A program made the position numbers and the translations under genes. From positions 1 to 64,000 of the forward strand of contig JAEPND010000002.1 of the NCBI GenBank assembly GCA_017643585.1: a stretch of 64,000 nucleotides of DNA. Direction: 5' to 3'. Below the pieces are notes generated by a model. It was not told the DNA's origin and did not search any database. It saw only the letters and a program-made list of their open reading frames with translations. Positions 19,031-29,258 of the stretch are shown one piece after another. Position 1 is the stretch's first letter, and each line of letters starts with the position of its first letter. The stretch comes from Maricaulis sp. Lineage in GTDB: Bacteria > Pseudomonadota > Alphaproteobacteria > Caulobacterales > Maricaulaceae.

Positions 19031-19611
19031 CACGCGAGGAAGTATTGCAGGAGTTCCGCGAGGCGGGCGCGCTGCTGGAAGGTCATTTCATCCTGTCATC
19101 GGGCCTGCGCAGCCCGGTTTTCCTGCAAAAGGCCAAGGTCTTTGCCGAGCCGGAGCGCACCGAACGCCTGTGCAAGGCGCTGGCGGAAAAGCTCAAGGCC
19201 GAGCTGACCGAAGAACCGACCGTGATCGTCTCCCCCGCTGTGGGCGGCTTGATTCCGGGGTATGAGACGGCACGCCATATGGGCCTCAAGGCGCTTTATG
19301 TGGAGCGCGAGGGCGGTGAGTTTACCCTGCGTCGCGGTTTTGAGCTGTCCAGTGATGACAAGGTGCTGGTGGTCGAGGATATCGTCTCCACGGGGCTGAG
19401 CTCCCGTGAATGCATCGAGGCGATCAACGCTACGGGTGCCACGGTCATTGCCGAGGGCTGTCTGGTGGATCGCTCTGCCGGTGAGGCCGATGTCGGCGTG
19501 CCGCTGATTTCACTGACCCAGTACAAAGTTCCGGCGTACGAGCCGGACAATCTGCCGCCGGAACTGGAAGCCATTCCGGCCATCAAGCCCGGGAGCCGTG
19601 GCCTGAAATGA
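19027..19611 (+). CDS. pyrE: Orotate phosphoribosyltransferase
   Basis: 194 aa. It joins orotate to PRPP to give OMP in pyrimidine synthesis. The PRPP loop is [14 protein letters not shown]; the N-terminal [13 protein letters not shown] matches the family. The start is the ATG within ATGA overlapping the rsh stop, with GAGGA just before. The stop overlaps the pdxJ start the same way, so rsh-pyrE-pdxJ are coupled. Confidence 0.94.
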   Translation: MTREEVLQEFREAGALLEGHFILSSGLRSPVFLQKAKVFAEPERTERLCKALAEKLKAELTEEPTVIVSPAVGGLIPGYETARHMGLKALYVEREGGEFTLRRGFELSSDDKVLVVEDIVSTGLSSRECIEAINATGATVIAEGCLVDRSAGEADVGVPLISLTQYKVPAYEPDNLPPELEAIPAIKPGSRGLK

Positions 19612-20348
19612 CCTTACGCCTGGGCGTCAATATCGATCACGTCGCAACCATCCGCAATGCCCGCGGAGGCGCGCACCCGGACCCGGTTCGGGCCGCCCGT
19701 CAGGCCGCTGAGAGTGGTGCCGATGGCATTACCGCACACCTGCGCGAGGATCGTCGTCACATCACGGATCAGGATATCGACCGGCTGATGGCCGAGATCG
19801 AGCTGCCGCTGAACCTGGAAATGGCGACGACCGAGGAAATGCTCGAGATTGCCCTGCGTCACAAGCCGCACGCCGTCTGCCTGGTGCCGGAAAAGCGCGA
19901 GGAGCGCACGACCGAGGGCGGGCTGGATGTGGCTGCGGGCCATAACCACATTGCACCCTATGTGCGCCAGCTGGCCGATTCCGGCATTCGCGTCTCGCTG
20001 TTCATCGAACCGGACCCGGTCCAGATCGCGGTCGCCGAAGCCATGGGCGCGGCGGTTGTCGAACTGCACACCGGCGCCTATTGCGAGGCGGCGCTGGCGG
20101 GCGACGAAGCCGAGGTCGAACGTCACCTGGAACTGATCCGGGCCGGCGCCGTGGAGGCTCACAAACGCGGGCTGGAAGTGCATGCCGGGCACGGTCTGAC
20201 CTATGACACTGTCAAACCGGTCGCGGCTATTCCGGAGATCATCGAGCTCAATATCGGTCACTTCCTGATCGGTGAAGCCATCTTCCGCGGCCTGCGCGAA
20301 GCGGTCACCACCATGCGCGGCCTGATGGTCGAAGCTCGGCGGAGCTGA
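19608..20348 (+). CDS. pdxJ: Pyridoxine 5'-phosphate synthase
   Basis: 246 aa. It closes the pyridine ring of vitamin B6 from 1-deoxyxylulose-5-phosphate and 3-amino-2-oxopropyl phosphate. The TIM-barrel motifs are [39 protein letters not shown] and [10 protein letters not shown], with [12 protein letters not shown] near the end. It has an ATGA overlap with pyrE; the small membrane gene begins 2 bases after it. Confidence 0.96.
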   Translation: MTLRLGVNIDHVATIRNARGGAHPDPVRAARQAAESGADGITAHLREDRRHITDQDIDRLMAEIELPLNLEMATTEEMLEIALRHKPHAVCLVPEKREERTTEGGLDVAAGHNHIAPYVRQLADSGIRVSLFIEPDPVQIAVAEAMGAAVVELHTGAYCEAALAGDEAEVERHLELIRAGAVEAHKRGLEVHAGHGLTYDTVKPVAAIPEIIELNIGHFLIGEAIFRGLREAVTTMRGLMVEARRS

Positions 20349-20350
20349 CG

Positions 20351-20719
20351 ATGGCCTATCCCGTGACAGGAATGGGCGTACGCGCGGTCGTTTTGACATT
20401 TATCGGACGCGCTCTGTTGGTCGTCGCGGGATTGGGATTGGCGGTCGCCGGTTGGCGGGCAATGGAAGCGAGCCGTTGGCTTGAAGCAGCCACCCTTGGC
20501 GCAGCGGGGGGCGTTGCACTGGCCTTGTTTGCGCTTTCGATCGCACGTCCCAGACGCGCCTTTATTGGCGCCATGCTTCTACGCGGTATAGGGGCTGCTG
20601 CGATCTTTGCCGCTGGTCTTCTCCCTGAGGGTGTTCCTCCTGCGTTATTGTTGCTGCCTTGCGTTTTCTGGCTCGGTCCGATCATGACGTGTGAAGACCC
20701 AGACGGAGTCTACCTATGA
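20351..20719 (+). CDS. Small membrane protein, unknown
   Basis: 122 aa with about four hydrophobic segments (roughly 11-33, 42-62, 70-90 and 94-112). It lies between pdxJ (2-base gap) and acpS (ATGA overlap), so it is translated from the same message. No family is recognised. In many relatives signal peptidase I (lepB) sits close to this place; this protein has no signal-peptidase motifs and is not a replacement by sequence. Confidence 0.65.
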   Translation: MAYPVTGMGVRAVVLTFIGRALLVVAGLGLAVAGWRAMEASRWLEAATLGAAGGVALALFALSIARPRRAFIGAMLLRGIGAAAIFAAGLLPEGVPPALLLLPCVFWLGPIMTCEDPDGVYL

Positions 20720-21129
20720 TCATCGGTCTCGGCTCCGATCTCTGCAATATCGAGCGCATCCAGGGGTCGCTGGACCGGTTCGGGGACCGGTTTGTACAGC
20801 GTTGTTTCACCGAGATTGAACAGGCCAAGTCCGAGCGGCGGCGTCGCCGGGCGGAGAGTTATGCCAAACGGTTCGCGGCCAAGGAGGCAGGCGCCAAGGC
20901 GCTGGGCACCGGCATTGCGCGCGGTGTGTCCTGGAAGGAAATCGGTGTGGTGAACCTGCCCTCGGGCAAGCCGACGCTAGAGCTGAAGGGGCGGGCGCTT
21001 GATCGCGCCCAGCAACTCACGCCCGAAGGTATGAAACACCGCATCCATATCACCATCACGGATGACCACCCCTGGGCCCAGGCCTTTGTGGTGCTGGAAG
21101 CTGTGCCGGAGGATGCGCCCGATGTCTGA
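20716..21129 (+). CDS. acpS: Holo-[acyl-carrier-protein] synthase
   Basis: 137 aa. It transfers 4'-phosphopantetheine from CoA to acyl carrier protein. Motifs are [15 protein letters not shown] with the Mg-binding Asp, [19 protein letters not shown] (read as AKRFAAKEA) with the second metal Glu, and GKPTLELKG. It overlaps the rnc start by 8 bases. Confidence 0.95.
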   Translation: MIIGLGSDLCNIERIQGSLDRFGDRFVQRCFTEIEQAKSERRRRRAESYAKRFAAKEAGAKALGTGIARGVSWKEIGVVNLPSGKPTLELKGRALDRAQQLTPEGMKHRIHITITDDHPWAQAFVVLEAVPEDAPDV

Positions 21130-21811
21130 TCCGATCGCAGATCTTGAAAAGCGTATTGGCTACACCTTCCAGAGCCGGGAGCTGCTGGAGCGCGCGCTGA
21201 CTCATTCCAGTTTTGGCGAGGGTCGCAAGACCCACCGCAACTACGAACGCCTGGAATTTCTCGGCGATCGGGTGCTGGGCCTGATGACGGCGGAAGCCCT
21301 GTTCAATGCCTTTGAGGGCGCCGATGAGGGTGCGCTCGCGCCTCGTCTCAACTCGCTGGTGCGCAAGGAAACCTGCGCTGATGTCGCCCGTGCCGTGGAT
21401 ATCGGCTCTGCGCTGAAAATCGGTCGTTCGGAAGAAAAGGGCGGGGGGCGCGACAAGACCTCGATCCTCGGTGATGCCTGCGAGTCGCTGATCGCGGCGA
21501 TCTATCTGGATGGCGGTCGCCCGGCGGTGCAGGCCTTTTACGACCAACACTGGGGATCCAAGATCGAGGATCTCAAACACAAGCCCAAGGACGCCAAGTC
21601 TGCGCTGCAGGAATGGGCGGCCAAGAAGGGATATACCCAGCCGCGTTATGATCTGAGAGAACGCTCCGGCCCGGACCACCGACCGATTTTCACGGTCGAG
21701 GTCATGGTCGCGCCGCTCGATCCGGAAACCGGTGAGGGCAAGTCAAAACAGGCGGCTGAACGTGAAGCCGCAACCAATCTATTGGCCCGGGAGGGCGTGC
21801 ATGTCCGCTGA
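21122..21811 (+). CDS. rnc: Ribonuclease III
   Basis: 229 aa. This double-strand RNA endonuclease acts in rRNA and mRNA processing. The catalytic signature [15 protein letters not shown] and the second acidic cluster [15 protein letters not shown] are intact. A dsRNA-binding domain occupies about 155-227 ([29 protein letters not shown]). The start at 21122 (MSDPIAD) lies inside the acpS end, and the stop overlaps era. Confidence 0.95.
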   Translation: MSDPIADLEKRIGYTFQSRELLERALTHSSFGEGRKTHRNYERLEFLGDRVLGLMTAEALFNAFEGADEGALAPRLNSLVRKETCADVARAVDIGSALKIGRSEEKGGGRDKTSILGDACESLIAAIYLDGGRPAVQAFYDQHWGSKIEDLKHKPKDAKSALQEWAAKKGYTQPRYDLRERSGPDHRPIFTVEVMVAPLDPETGEGKSKQAAEREAATNLLAREGVHVR

Positions 21812-22748
21812 TACTCCACTCCGCTGCGGTTTCGTCGCCGTTGTCGGTTCCCCCAATGCCGGCAAGTCGACGCTGGTGAACGCCCTGGTCGGCGAGAAGG
21901 TCACCATTGTGACCCACAAGGTCCAGACGACGCGGTTTGCCGTGCGCGGCGTGGCGATTGATGGTCCCAGCCAGATCGTCCTCGTGGACACACCCGGCGT
22001 GTTCGCACCCAAGCGGCGTCTGGACAAGGCAATGGTCAATGCGGCCTGGGCTGGTGTTGCTGACGCAGATGCGGTGATCCATGTCGTCGATGCCAGCGCG
22101 CGCGACCGCATGGCGCGCGGCGAGAGCAAGTCGGGCGACTCGAAAATGATCGAGGACGATGAGCGCGTCACCGAAGGTCTCCAGCGTACGGGCGGCAAGG
22201 CCATCCTGGCGCTCAACAAGATTGACCTCTTGGAACGCGACCGACTGCTCGCAATATCGCAAAACCTGTTCGAGACAGGTTGTTACAGTGATGTCTTCAT
22301 GGTTTCGGCAAAACGGGGCTATGGCGTTGATACGCTGAAAACCCATCTGTCCGACCTGATGCCGGAAGGGGTCTGGCATTATCCGGAAGACCAGGTGGCT
22401 GACCTGCCGTCTCGCATCCTTGCGGCCGAGATCACACGCGAGAAAGTCTATCTGCGTCTGCACGAGGAATTGCCCTACGCCTCCATGGTCGACACGGAAG
22501 TGTGGAAGCGCCTGCGTGATGGATCGATCCGGGTGGAGCAGTCCATCATCATCGAACGCGACAGCCAGAAGCCGATCGTCATCGGCAAGGGTGGATCAGC
22601 GCTCAAAGCCATTGGCGAGGCGTCCCGCAAGGAGCTGGAGGAAGTGCTGGGCTGCAAGGTGCATCTCTTCCTCAATGTGAAGGTTGATCCGAAATGGATG
22701 AACCGGCGCGGCCACTATTCCGATGTCGGGCTGGATTTCGACGTCTAG
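21801..22748 (+). CDS. era: GTPase Era
   Basis: 315 aa. This essential GTPase acts in 30S maturation, binding the 16S 3' end. G motifs are GSPNAGKST (P-loop), DTPG, and NKID. The C-terminal KH domain (about 215-305) has IIERDSQKPIVIGKGG. A hydrophilic insertion of roughly 20 residues (about 100-125, ARGESKSGDSKMIEDD) is longer than in the E. coli protein. The start lies within rnc, so the two are coupled. Confidence 0.95.
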   Translation: MSADTPLRCGFVAVVGSPNAGKSTLVNALVGEKVTIVTHKVQTTRFAVRGVAIDGPSQIVLVDTPGVFAPKRRLDKAMVNAAWAGVADADAVIHVVDASARDRMARGESKSGDSKMIEDDERVTEGLQRTGGKAILALNKIDLLERDRLLAISQNLFETGCYSDVFMVSAKRGYGVDTLKTHLSDLMPEGVWHYPEDQVADLPSRILAAEITREKVYLRLHEELPYASMVDTEVWKRLRDGSIRVEQSIIIERDSQKPIVIGKGGSALKAIGEASRKELEEVLGCKVHLFLNVKVDPKWMNRRGHYSDVGLDFDV

Positions 22749-22788
22749 CCCGTTCGCCTTGGTGACGAGACTCACCTAGAACAACGCC

Positions 22789-23517
22789 ATGGATTGGACC
22801 GATAACGGCATCATTCTCTCCGTGCGTCCGCATGGTGAAACCAGCGCCATCATCGAGGCGCTGACGCTGGAACATGGCCGTCATGCCGGTCTGGTGAAGG
22901 GCGCGCGTTCGCGCACGCTCCGGCCGGTGCTGCAGCCAGGTAACCAAGTGCGCCTGCACTGGCGAGCCCGTCTGGCGGAGCATCTCGGCCAGTTCCAGAT
23001 CGAGCCGGACGAGCTGGGTGCCGGCATCGTCATGGATGACCGGACCTCGCTGGCAGCGCTCAATTCTGCCTGTGCCATGGCCATTCTTGCCCTGCCGGAA
23101 CGCGAGACGCATGAAGCGGTCTATCACGGTTTCCGGGTCTTCCTGTCCGCGCTGGAGGATATCGATATCTGGCCGGCGCTCTATGTGCGCTGGGAGGCGG
23201 GTCTGCTGTCCGATCTGGGTTACGGCCTGGACTGGGACAAGTGCGCGGTGACGGGGCAAACCGAAGATCTCTCCCATATCAGCCCGCGTACCGGCCGTGC
23301 CGTCTGTGCCGAGGAAGCCGCCCCCTATGCAGCCAAACTGCTGGAACTGCCGGCCTTCATGCGGGGCACGGGGCAGATCGGTGAGGGCGATATTGCCAAG
23401 GGACTGGACCTGACCGGCTATTTCCTGGAACGCCGTGTTCTGTGGCCGGTCGACAAGCAATTGCCGGACGCGCGTGAGCGTCTTGTGAATGAGCTGGATC
23501 GGGTGGGGAGACTCTAG
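22789..23517 (+). CDS. recO: DNA repair protein RecO
   Basis: 242 aa. RecO helps RecR load RecA at gaps in recombinational repair. The N-terminal OB-fold begins MDWTDNGIILSVRPHGETSAIIE, followed by HAGLVKGARS. The C-terminal helical part contains LPAFMRGTG and the YFLERRVLW region. Order era-recO is conserved in alphaproteobacteria. A 40-base gap separates it from era. Confidence 0.92.
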   Translation: MDWTDNGIILSVRPHGETSAIIEALTLEHGRHAGLVKGARSRTLRPVLQPGNQVRLHWRARLAEHLGQFQIEPDELGAGIVMDDRTSLAALNSACAMAILALPERETHEAVYHGFRVFLSALEDIDIWPALYVRWEAGLLSDLGYGLDWDKCAVTGQTEDLSHISPRTGRAVCAEEAAPYAAKLLELPAFMRGTGQIGEGDIAKGLDLTGYFLERRVLWPVDKQLPDARERLVNELDRVGRL

Positions 23518-23575
23518 GCGGTAACGGGAGTAAAGCTGCGTTCTTTTCCGCGCGCTCGAACATGGATTTTTCTCG

Positions 23576-24811
23576 ATGGCTGTTAGTTTTTGTGCCCTCG
23601 CTGGTGTTCTCAGTTCTGCAATCTTGGCTATGCCACCAGAAGAATTAAACGCCTGGCAGGCCGATCTTGAAGTCTATGAGGCCGAGATCGTGGCGCGGCA
23701 TATAGATCCCTTCACTGTCATGACCGAAGAGAGGTTTCGCCAGGAACTGGATAATCTGCGCGGTGCCTTACCAGCGATCGATAGAGACCAGGCCGTCGCC
23801 CGTCTGATGCGCCTGCACCACCAGATTGGCGATGGTCATACGTCCATCCCCCTGTGGGACTTCGGTTATCATCGCTATCCCGTCGAGTTCCAGATGGTGG
23901 ATGGACAGGTTTTCATCGCCGCAATTGGTGCGGACCAAGCGCGTGCGCTCGGTGCCGTCGTCACAGCGATCGATGGTCGTGATATCGCCGATGTCGTTGC
24001 GGAAGTCGCATCTCACGCGCCCTTCGTCGAGAATGCCGGCTCCCGCGCTGTTCGCATTGCCCGATACATGTCCGTCGCTGAATTGATGTCTGCGATCGGC
24101 CTAGCTGAGCATACGAACAGGGCCATTGTCACGCTGCGGGACAACCAGGGGGCTTTTGACATTCAATTGAGGGCCGTTGAGAGCAGTCAGTACACAGCAA
24201 GTCTTGAGCAACGTTTGGAGTATCGCCGGACGTTTGTTGAAGAGGATGTTCTCGCGTCTGCGCCCGGTCTCAGCTTTTCATATCTGGCAGCCGCCGAGCT
24301 TGGATACATCCGCTTTGATTATTATCCGAGTATGGAGCAGATGACTGAATTCGGCTCCGCGGTGCGTTCCATCATGGAGCGTGAGAACGGGCGAAATCTC
24401 GTCATTGATTTTCGGGAAAACTACGGCGGAAATTTCTATGTCGGGTTGATGCTCGCACACGAACTCAACTTGCTTGATGGTGTGGACTGGGCACATGGTG
24501 TCTATGTTCTGACAGGCCAGATCACCTTTTCCGCGGCGATGAGTAACGCGGCGCAGTTTTCCGATATACTCAACGCGCGGAGGGTCGGTGAACCAACCGG
24601 AGCGACACCTTGCGGTTTTCAGGACATGGGAAGTTTCAATCTCCCAAACTCTGGTCTTCTGGTCACATACTCCAAACGCCATTTCTGTTTTGCCGAGCCT
24701 GTAGGCGATGCACTGCCGCCGGATCACCCGGTCGCTGTCACGCTGGAACACTGGCGCGACGGGCACGACGCCGCGTTGGAGTGGGTGCTGGAGGATATTG
24801 CGTCGCGTTGA
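23576..24811 (+). CDS. S41-family peptidase, exported
   Basis: 411 aa. A short hydrophobic signal region (residues 1-18, ending ILA) leads into an S41 (C-terminal processing/tricorn-like) fold. Visible features are LMRLHHQIGDGHTSIP near residue 80, VIDFRENYGGNFYVG, and the putative catalytic Ser in GQITFSAAMSNAAQF, then RRVGEPTGATPCGF. No PDZ domain is obvious. Codon use is less biased and more AT-rich than in recO, hinting at later insertion between recO and parC. It is convergent with a second S41 gene and shares its terminator. Confidence 0.75.
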   Translation: MAVSFCALAGVLSSAILAMPPEELNAWQADLEVYEAEIVARHIDPFTVMTEERFRQELDNLRGALPAIDRDQAVARLMRLHHQIGDGHTSIPLWDFGYHRYPVEFQMVDGQVFIAAIGADQARALGAVVTAIDGRDIADVVAEVASHAPFVENAGSRAVRIARYMSVAELMSAIGLAEHTNRAIVTLRDNQGAFDIQLRAVESSQYTASLEQRLEYRRTFVEEDVLASAPGLSFSYLAAAELGYIRFDYYPSMEQMTEFGSAVRSIMERENGRNLVIDFRENYGGNFYVGLMLAHELNLLDGVDWAHGVYVLTGQITFSAAMSNAAQFSDILNARRVGEPTGATPCGFQDMGSFNLPNSGLLVTYSKRHFCFAEPVGDALPPDHPVAVTLEHWRDGHDAALEWVLEDIASR

Positions 24812-24816
24812 TCTGA

Positions 24817-24846
24817 AAAGCCCGGCGCTCAGGCCGGGCTTTCCTG
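24817..24846. terminator. Bidirectional terminator between two S41 genes
   Basis: AGCCCGGC (24819-24826) pairs with GCCGGGCT (24833-24840). T-rich sequence lies on both sides (TTCCTGTT on plus, TTTTCAG on minus). Part of it forms the last codons of the minus-strand gene. Confidence 0.75.
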
Positions 24847-26178
24847 TTGTGACTCACCCTCACGTGGTGGAGGTTCGGTCATCGCGGTTTCCAGCCGGAT
24901 GACCAGGGCCGCAGCGCGCCCGCTGTCCCAGCCGGGAAAATCGACGAGGTAGTCTTCCGAATTGGCAAAACGGAACGTGCCCGGAACCATGGGGATCAGC
25001 TCGTTCACCTCGCGGCCCTCACGCTGATACATGAGGCGGCCGTTTTCCAGCCAGACACGGCGCGGGCCGTACTGGCCGACAAAGGCCTCCAGCGCCTCAG
25101 TGTCGGGCTGCCACGGGGGCAGACGAGCGCCCAGCCAGCCGACCCGCCAGTCTGCCGCCAGCATCTCGCCCGGATCCTCGGCGGTGGCAGCGATATAGCT
25201 GTGGATTTCCAGCAGGGCTCTGTCGAGCGCATCAACGGCAGACACGGTGATGTCCGGCTGCACACCCTCGCCACCCCAGTTGGTTCCTGTCAGCGGGCTG
25301 ACCGAGGTCGCTGTGGGGATGAAGATGGAATAGCCGGAGGAGGCGAGGAAGATCTCACCGGGGTTGCCGCCACCCGCCGTGACTTCACCAATAATCCTTG
25401 CCCGTCCCATCGCCTGGAGATGATAGGCCAGCGCTTCGGCCGCAGACAGGCTGTCTGGGCTGACGAGGATGTAGAGCGGGACATCCGGGCGATTGCCAGC
25501 TGGGTGTTCGGCCAGGGTACTCATTTCGATGCGCGCTTCATGGCGGGGCAGGAAGGTGTTGTAGAGGCGTTCCTCACCGGCCGGCAGAAAATGGCTGAGC
25601 AGGTATTGCACCATGTCCGGTGAACCGCCGCCATTTTCGCGCAAATCGATAATCACCGTCTCGGTATTGGCGATGAAATCCAGCGCTGCGCGCGCTGTGC
25701 GCTCTGCGGGTTCTATCGGCGCGAAGCCCGTGAGGTTGAGATAACCGATATTACCGTTGAGGACGCTGACATCGGAAAATGAGAAATTGCGCCTGCGCAG
25801 GGAGGTCCAGCGGTCTGGAGTGTAAGTATTGGCCGCTGCGGCAGCGTCCTCCGCCGCCCGTTGGGCGTGGGTCCGGGTAATCTCGTCCACTCCGCGCCAG
25901 CGAATGTCGAAATGCCGGTCCTGTGGCTGGAGGCGATCAGTTAGTACGCCAGCCAGCAAATTGCCCATGTCGATATCGTTGGCCTCTGCACTGTTGGCGA
26001 ATGCCTGTAGCTCTGCGTTAAGGCGCGCGCCAGCCTCAGCGTCGAAATAGTTGTCCTCGATCAGCTGACCCAGCTCGGCGACGGCCGCTTCACGGTCTTG
26101 CGCACTGATCAAATCTTCCTTGGCGTGGGTTGTTGTGGTCATGAATGCCGCACACAGCATCGAGATCATGAATCTCAT
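24829..26178 (-). CDS. S41-family peptidase (IRBP-like), exported
   Basis: 449 aa. The signal peptide is MRFMISMLCAAFMTTTTHA. An IRBP/tail-specific-protease-like S41 domain follows: DRHFDIRW near residue 87, VIIDLRENGGGSPDM, and catalytic Ser in SPDSLSAAEALAY with RARIIGEVTAGGGNPG. A C-terminal extension (about 340-449) resembles the extra domain seen after S41 in secreted homologues. AGGAG lies 6 bases before the ATG. It is convergent with the other S41 gene; the two are only distantly similar, so this is not a recent duplication. Confidence 0.8.
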   Translation of the reverse strand: MRFMISMLCAAFMTTTTHAKEDLISAQDREAAVAELGQLIEDNYFDAEAGARLNAELQAFANSAEANDIDMGNLLAGVLTDRLQPQDRHFDIRWRGVDEITRTHAQRAAEDAAAAANTYTPDRWTSLRRRNFSFSDVSVLNGNIGYLNLTGFAPIEPAERTARAALDFIANTETVIIDLRENGGGSPDMVQYLLSHFLPAGEERLYNTFLPRHEARIEMSTLAEHPAGNRPDVPLYILVSPDSLSAAEALAYHLQAMGRARIIGEVTAGGGNPGEIFLASSGYSIFIPTATSVSPLTGTNWGGEGVQPDITVSAVDALDRALLEIHSYIAATAEDPGEMLAADWRVGWLGARLPPWQPDTEALEAFVGQYGPRRVWLENGRLMYQREGREVNELIPMVPGTFRFANSEDYLVDFPGWDSGRAAALVIRLETAMTEPPPREGESQQESPA

Positions 26179-26381
26179 CTGGTTCTCCTCATGCCGCGCG
26201 ACATATGTAGCGGGTGTACCTTGCCGGTAATGTGTTCAGTTTCTGACAGTGCGGTTAGGAATACGAGGCACAGACCCGGCGGTCGAAAAGCGGCGTTTTC
26301 CCCGGCAAATCCTGCGCAGAACGCCTGTGTGGACAGGCAAATCACCTATACTGACTGGTACGAATCAAAAAGGTGCAGGTC

Positions 26382-28658
26382 ATGGGCGAGAATTTCGATC
26401 CCCAAGGTGGTCATATTATCGAGGAAGCCTTCGATGAAGCGCTCTCGAAACGCTATCTGGCCTACGCCTTGTCCACGATCACCCAGCGAGCCCTGCCGGA
26501 TGCGCGCGATGGTCTGAAACCGGTTCACCGTCGCCTGCTTTACGCCATGCGGGAGCTTAAGCTGAACCCGGATGCGGCGTTCAAGAAGTCGGCCCGTGTG
26601 GTCGGTGACGTAATCGGCAAGTATCACCCGCATGGCGACCAGTCGGTCTATGACGCGCTCGTCCGTCTCAGCCAGGATTTCGCGGCGCGGTATCCGCTGG
26701 TCGAGGGCCAGGGCAATTTCGGCAATATCGATGGCGATAATGCAGCCGCCATGCGTTACACCGAGGCGCGCCTGACCAAGGCCGCCGAGCTCCTGCTGCA
26801 GGATATCGAGAACGGCACGGTCGACTTCGAAGACACCTATGACGGCTCCGAGAGCGAGCCGATCGTCCTGCCCGGCGCTTTCCCGAACCTGCTGGCCAAC
26901 GGGTCAACGGGCATCGCTGTTGGCATGGCCACCTCTATCCCGCCTCACAATGCCGCTGAGCTGTGTGGTGCCGCGCGTGCCCTGATCGCAGATCCGGAGG
27001 TTTCGACCGACACGCTGCTGACGCATGTCAAAGGCCCGGATTTCCCGACCGGCGGTATCTGTGTCGAAAGCCCGGACAGCATTCGCGAGGCCTATGAAAC
27101 CGGCCGCGGCGGTTTCCGCACACGGGCCAAGTGGGAGAAGGAAGATCTCGGCCGCGGCATGTGGCGCGTGATTGTCACCGAGATCCCGTACCTGGTTCAA
27201 AAATCCAAGCTGGTTGAGCGCATCGCGCAACTCATGGACGCCAAGAAGCTGCCGCTGGTGGACGATATCCTCGACGAGTCCACCGAGGATATCCGCCTCG
27301 TCATCGAGCCGAAGTCCAAGCTGGTCGATCCGGACATGATGATGGAGAGCCTGTTCAAGCTGACGGATCTGGAAAACCGGATCTCGCTGAACCTCAATGT
27401 GCTCGATCCGACCGGAACGCCAAGGGTGATGCCGCTCAAGGAAACGCTGCGCATCTGGGTCGACCATCGCCGCGAAGTCGTGGTGCGCCGGGCCCGCACA
27501 CGCCTGGCCAAGGTGGAAGACCGCCTGGAAGTCCTGGCCGGCTATCTCATCGTCTATGCGGATCTGGATGAGGTCATCCGCATCATCCGCTTCGAGGACA
27601 AGCCGAAAGAGACATTGATGGAGACCTTCAAGCTGACCGAGCGTCAGACCGAAGCGATCCTGAACATGCGCCTGCGGGCCCTGCGCAAGCTGGAAGAGCT
27701 GGAAATCCGCGAGGAAGACAAGAAACTCCGCGGCGAACGCAAATCCCTCAAGGACCTCATCGGTTCCGAAGCCCTGCAATGGGAAAAGGTCGATGGCGAG
27801 ATCGCCGAGGTCGAGGCGTATTACGGGCCGGAGACCGAGCTGGGTGCGCGTCGGACCCAGTTTGGCGAGGCGCCGGCTGTGGCGGATGCCGCCTCCATCG
27901 AGGCCTTCGTGGTGCGCGAACCGATTACCGCTGTGCTCTCTGAAAAGGGCTGGGTGAGGGCGCTGAAAGGCCATTCTTCCGACGTCACCGGCCTCAAGTT
28001 CAAGGAAGGCGACAAGTCGGCTTTCGCCGTGAAGTGCGAGACCACCGACAAGCTCTTGATGTTTGCCACAGACGGCAAGTTCTACACGCTTGATGCCTCC
28101 AAACTGCCGGGCGGACGTGGCCATGGCGAGCCGGTGCGCCTGCATGTGGACCTGCCCGAGGACGCCGCACCGATTGGCTTGTTCAAGTATGATCCGGAAC
28201 GTGTGTTGCTGGTCGCCTCTGGCGCGGGCACCGGTTTCCGCATCGCCGAGAAGGACTGTATGGCGGCCAAGAAAGGCGGCAAGCAAATCCTCAACCTGGT
28301 TGATGGCGATGAAGCCCTCCTTTGTATTCCGGCCATGGGGGATCGCTGTGCTCTCATTGGCGAAAACAAGAAACTCCTGGTCTTCCCGGCCGATGAAATC
28401 CCGGTGATGTCGCGCGGCAAGGGTGTGCGGCTGCTGGGCGGCAAAGGGGCAGAACTGGCAGACGCAACCATCTTCAACGCCGAGGAGGGGCTCAGCTGGC
28501 TGGATGGCGCCGGGCGTCGTTTCAATCTCGATGACTGGGAGTTGTGGACCGCCAAGCGGGCCCAGGCCGGCAAGATGGCGCCGCGCGGATTCCCGCGTTC
28601 GCTGCGGTTTGCGCCGCGTGGATCGGAATTCCTCGCCTCGCAGGCGAAATCGGAATAA
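26382..28658 (+). CDS. parC: DNA topoisomerase IV subunit A
   Basis: 758 aa. It is the breakage-reunion subunit of topoisomerase IV, which decatenates daughter chromosomes. The active-site Tyr is Y126 in [10 protein letters not shown]. The quinolone-determining region includes [14 protein letters not shown]. The C-terminal beta-pinwheel (about 490-750) contains repeats such as [19 protein letters not shown]. It is ParC rather than GyrA: it is short and lacks the GyrA box. The ATG at 26382 has AAGGTG upstream; a GTG at 26373 is also in frame. Confidence 0.93.
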   Translation: MGENFDPQGGHIIEEAFDEALSKRYLAYALSTITQRALPDARDGLKPVHRRLLYAMRELKLNPDAAFKKSARVVGDVIGKYHPHGDQSVYDALVRLSQDFAARYPLVEGQGNFGNIDGDNAAAMRYTEARLTKAAELLLQDIENGTVDFEDTYDGSESEPIVLPGAFPNLLANGSTGIAVGMATSIPPHNAAELCGAARALIADPEVSTDTLLTHVKGPDFPTGGICVESPDSIREAYETGRGGFRTRAKWEKEDLGRGMWRVIVTEIPYLVQKSKLVERIAQLMDAKKLPLVDDILDESTEDIRLVIEPKSKLVDPDMMMESLFKLTDLENRISLNLNVLDPTGTPRVMPLKETLRIWVDHRREVVVRRARTRLAKVEDRLEVLAGYLIVYADLDEVIRIIRFEDKPKETLMETFKLTERQTEAILNMRLRALRKLEELEIREEDKKLRGERKSLKDLIGSEALQWEKVDGEIAEVEAYYGPETELGARRTQFGEAPAVADAASIEAFVVREPITAVLSEKGWVRALKGHSSDVTGLKFKEGDKSAFAVKCETTDKLLMFATDGKFYTLDASKLPGGRGHGEPVRLHVDLPEDAAPIGLFKYDPERVLLVASGAGTGFRIAEKDCMAAKKGGKQILNLVDGDEALLCIPAMGDRCALIGENKKLLVFPADEIPVMSRGKGVRLLGGKGAELADATIFNAEEGLSWLDGAGRRFNLDDWELWTAKRAQAGKMAPRGFPRSLRFAPRGSEFLASQAKSE

Positions 28659-28693
28659 AAGGGATCAAGCCCCCCTCACTGGAGCGTTTCTCA

Positions 28694-29245
28694 ATGGAAT
28701 CCTGGATCATCCTTCTGGTCGTCTTTGTCGGCATCCCGCTCATCCTGGTGATGATCTACAACCGGCTGGTCGCGCTCAAGCAGACCTGCAACCAGGCCTG
28801 GGGCGATATCGATGTCCAGCTGAAACAGCGTCACGACCTGGTGCCCAATCTCGTCGAGACGGTGAAGGGGTATGCCGAGCACGAAAAGGGTACGCTGGAA
28901 GGTGTCATCAAGGCGCGCCAGACAGCGATCGATGCCTCTTCGCTCAAGGATCTCGCCGAGGCAGAAAACCTGCTCTCCGGCGCGCTGCGCCAGCTCTTCG
29001 CCCTCTCCGAGAGCTATCCGGACCTCAAGGCCAACCAGAATTTCCTGTCGCTGCAGAACGAGCTGGCGGATCTTGAAAACAAGATCGCTGCCGCGCGTCG
29101 TTTCTTCAACAATGCGGTCCAAGAATTCAACACCGCCGTAGAACAATTCCCGGCCGTGCTGATCGCCAACATGTTCGGCTTCTCTGCCAAGGATTATTTC
29201 GAGGTGGGCGAGACCGAGCGCGGCGCACCGAACGTGAAGTTCTAG
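28694..29245 (+). CDS. LemA family protein
   Basis: 183 aa. One N-terminal membrane helix (residues 4-22) is followed by the LemA helical bundle: YNRLVALKQTCNQAWGDIDV, LKQRHDLVPNLVETVKGYA, ARRFFNNAVQEFNTAVEQFP. The function is unknown. LemA genes are often next to M48 or TPM-domain membrane genes, as here. The start is the ATG with GGAG 10 bases upstream; the open frame extends into parC but is not supported. Confidence 0.88.
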   Translation: MESWIILLVVFVGIPLILVMIYNRLVALKQTCNQAWGDIDVQLKQRHDLVPNLVETVKGYAEHEKGTLEGVIKARQTAIDASSLKDLAEAENLLSGALRQLFALSESYPDLKANQNFLSLQNELADLENKIAAARRFFNNAVQEFNTAVEQFPAVLIANMFGFSAKDYFEVGETERGAPNVKF

Positions 29246-29258
29246 GGAGTGCGGTGCG

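Noticed and set aside
17519..19033. 504-aa open frame antisense to the (p)ppGpp synthetase gene
   Set aside because: It is a shadow frame in GC-rich DNA; the opposite strand encodes a well-recognised enzyme and this product shows no domain.
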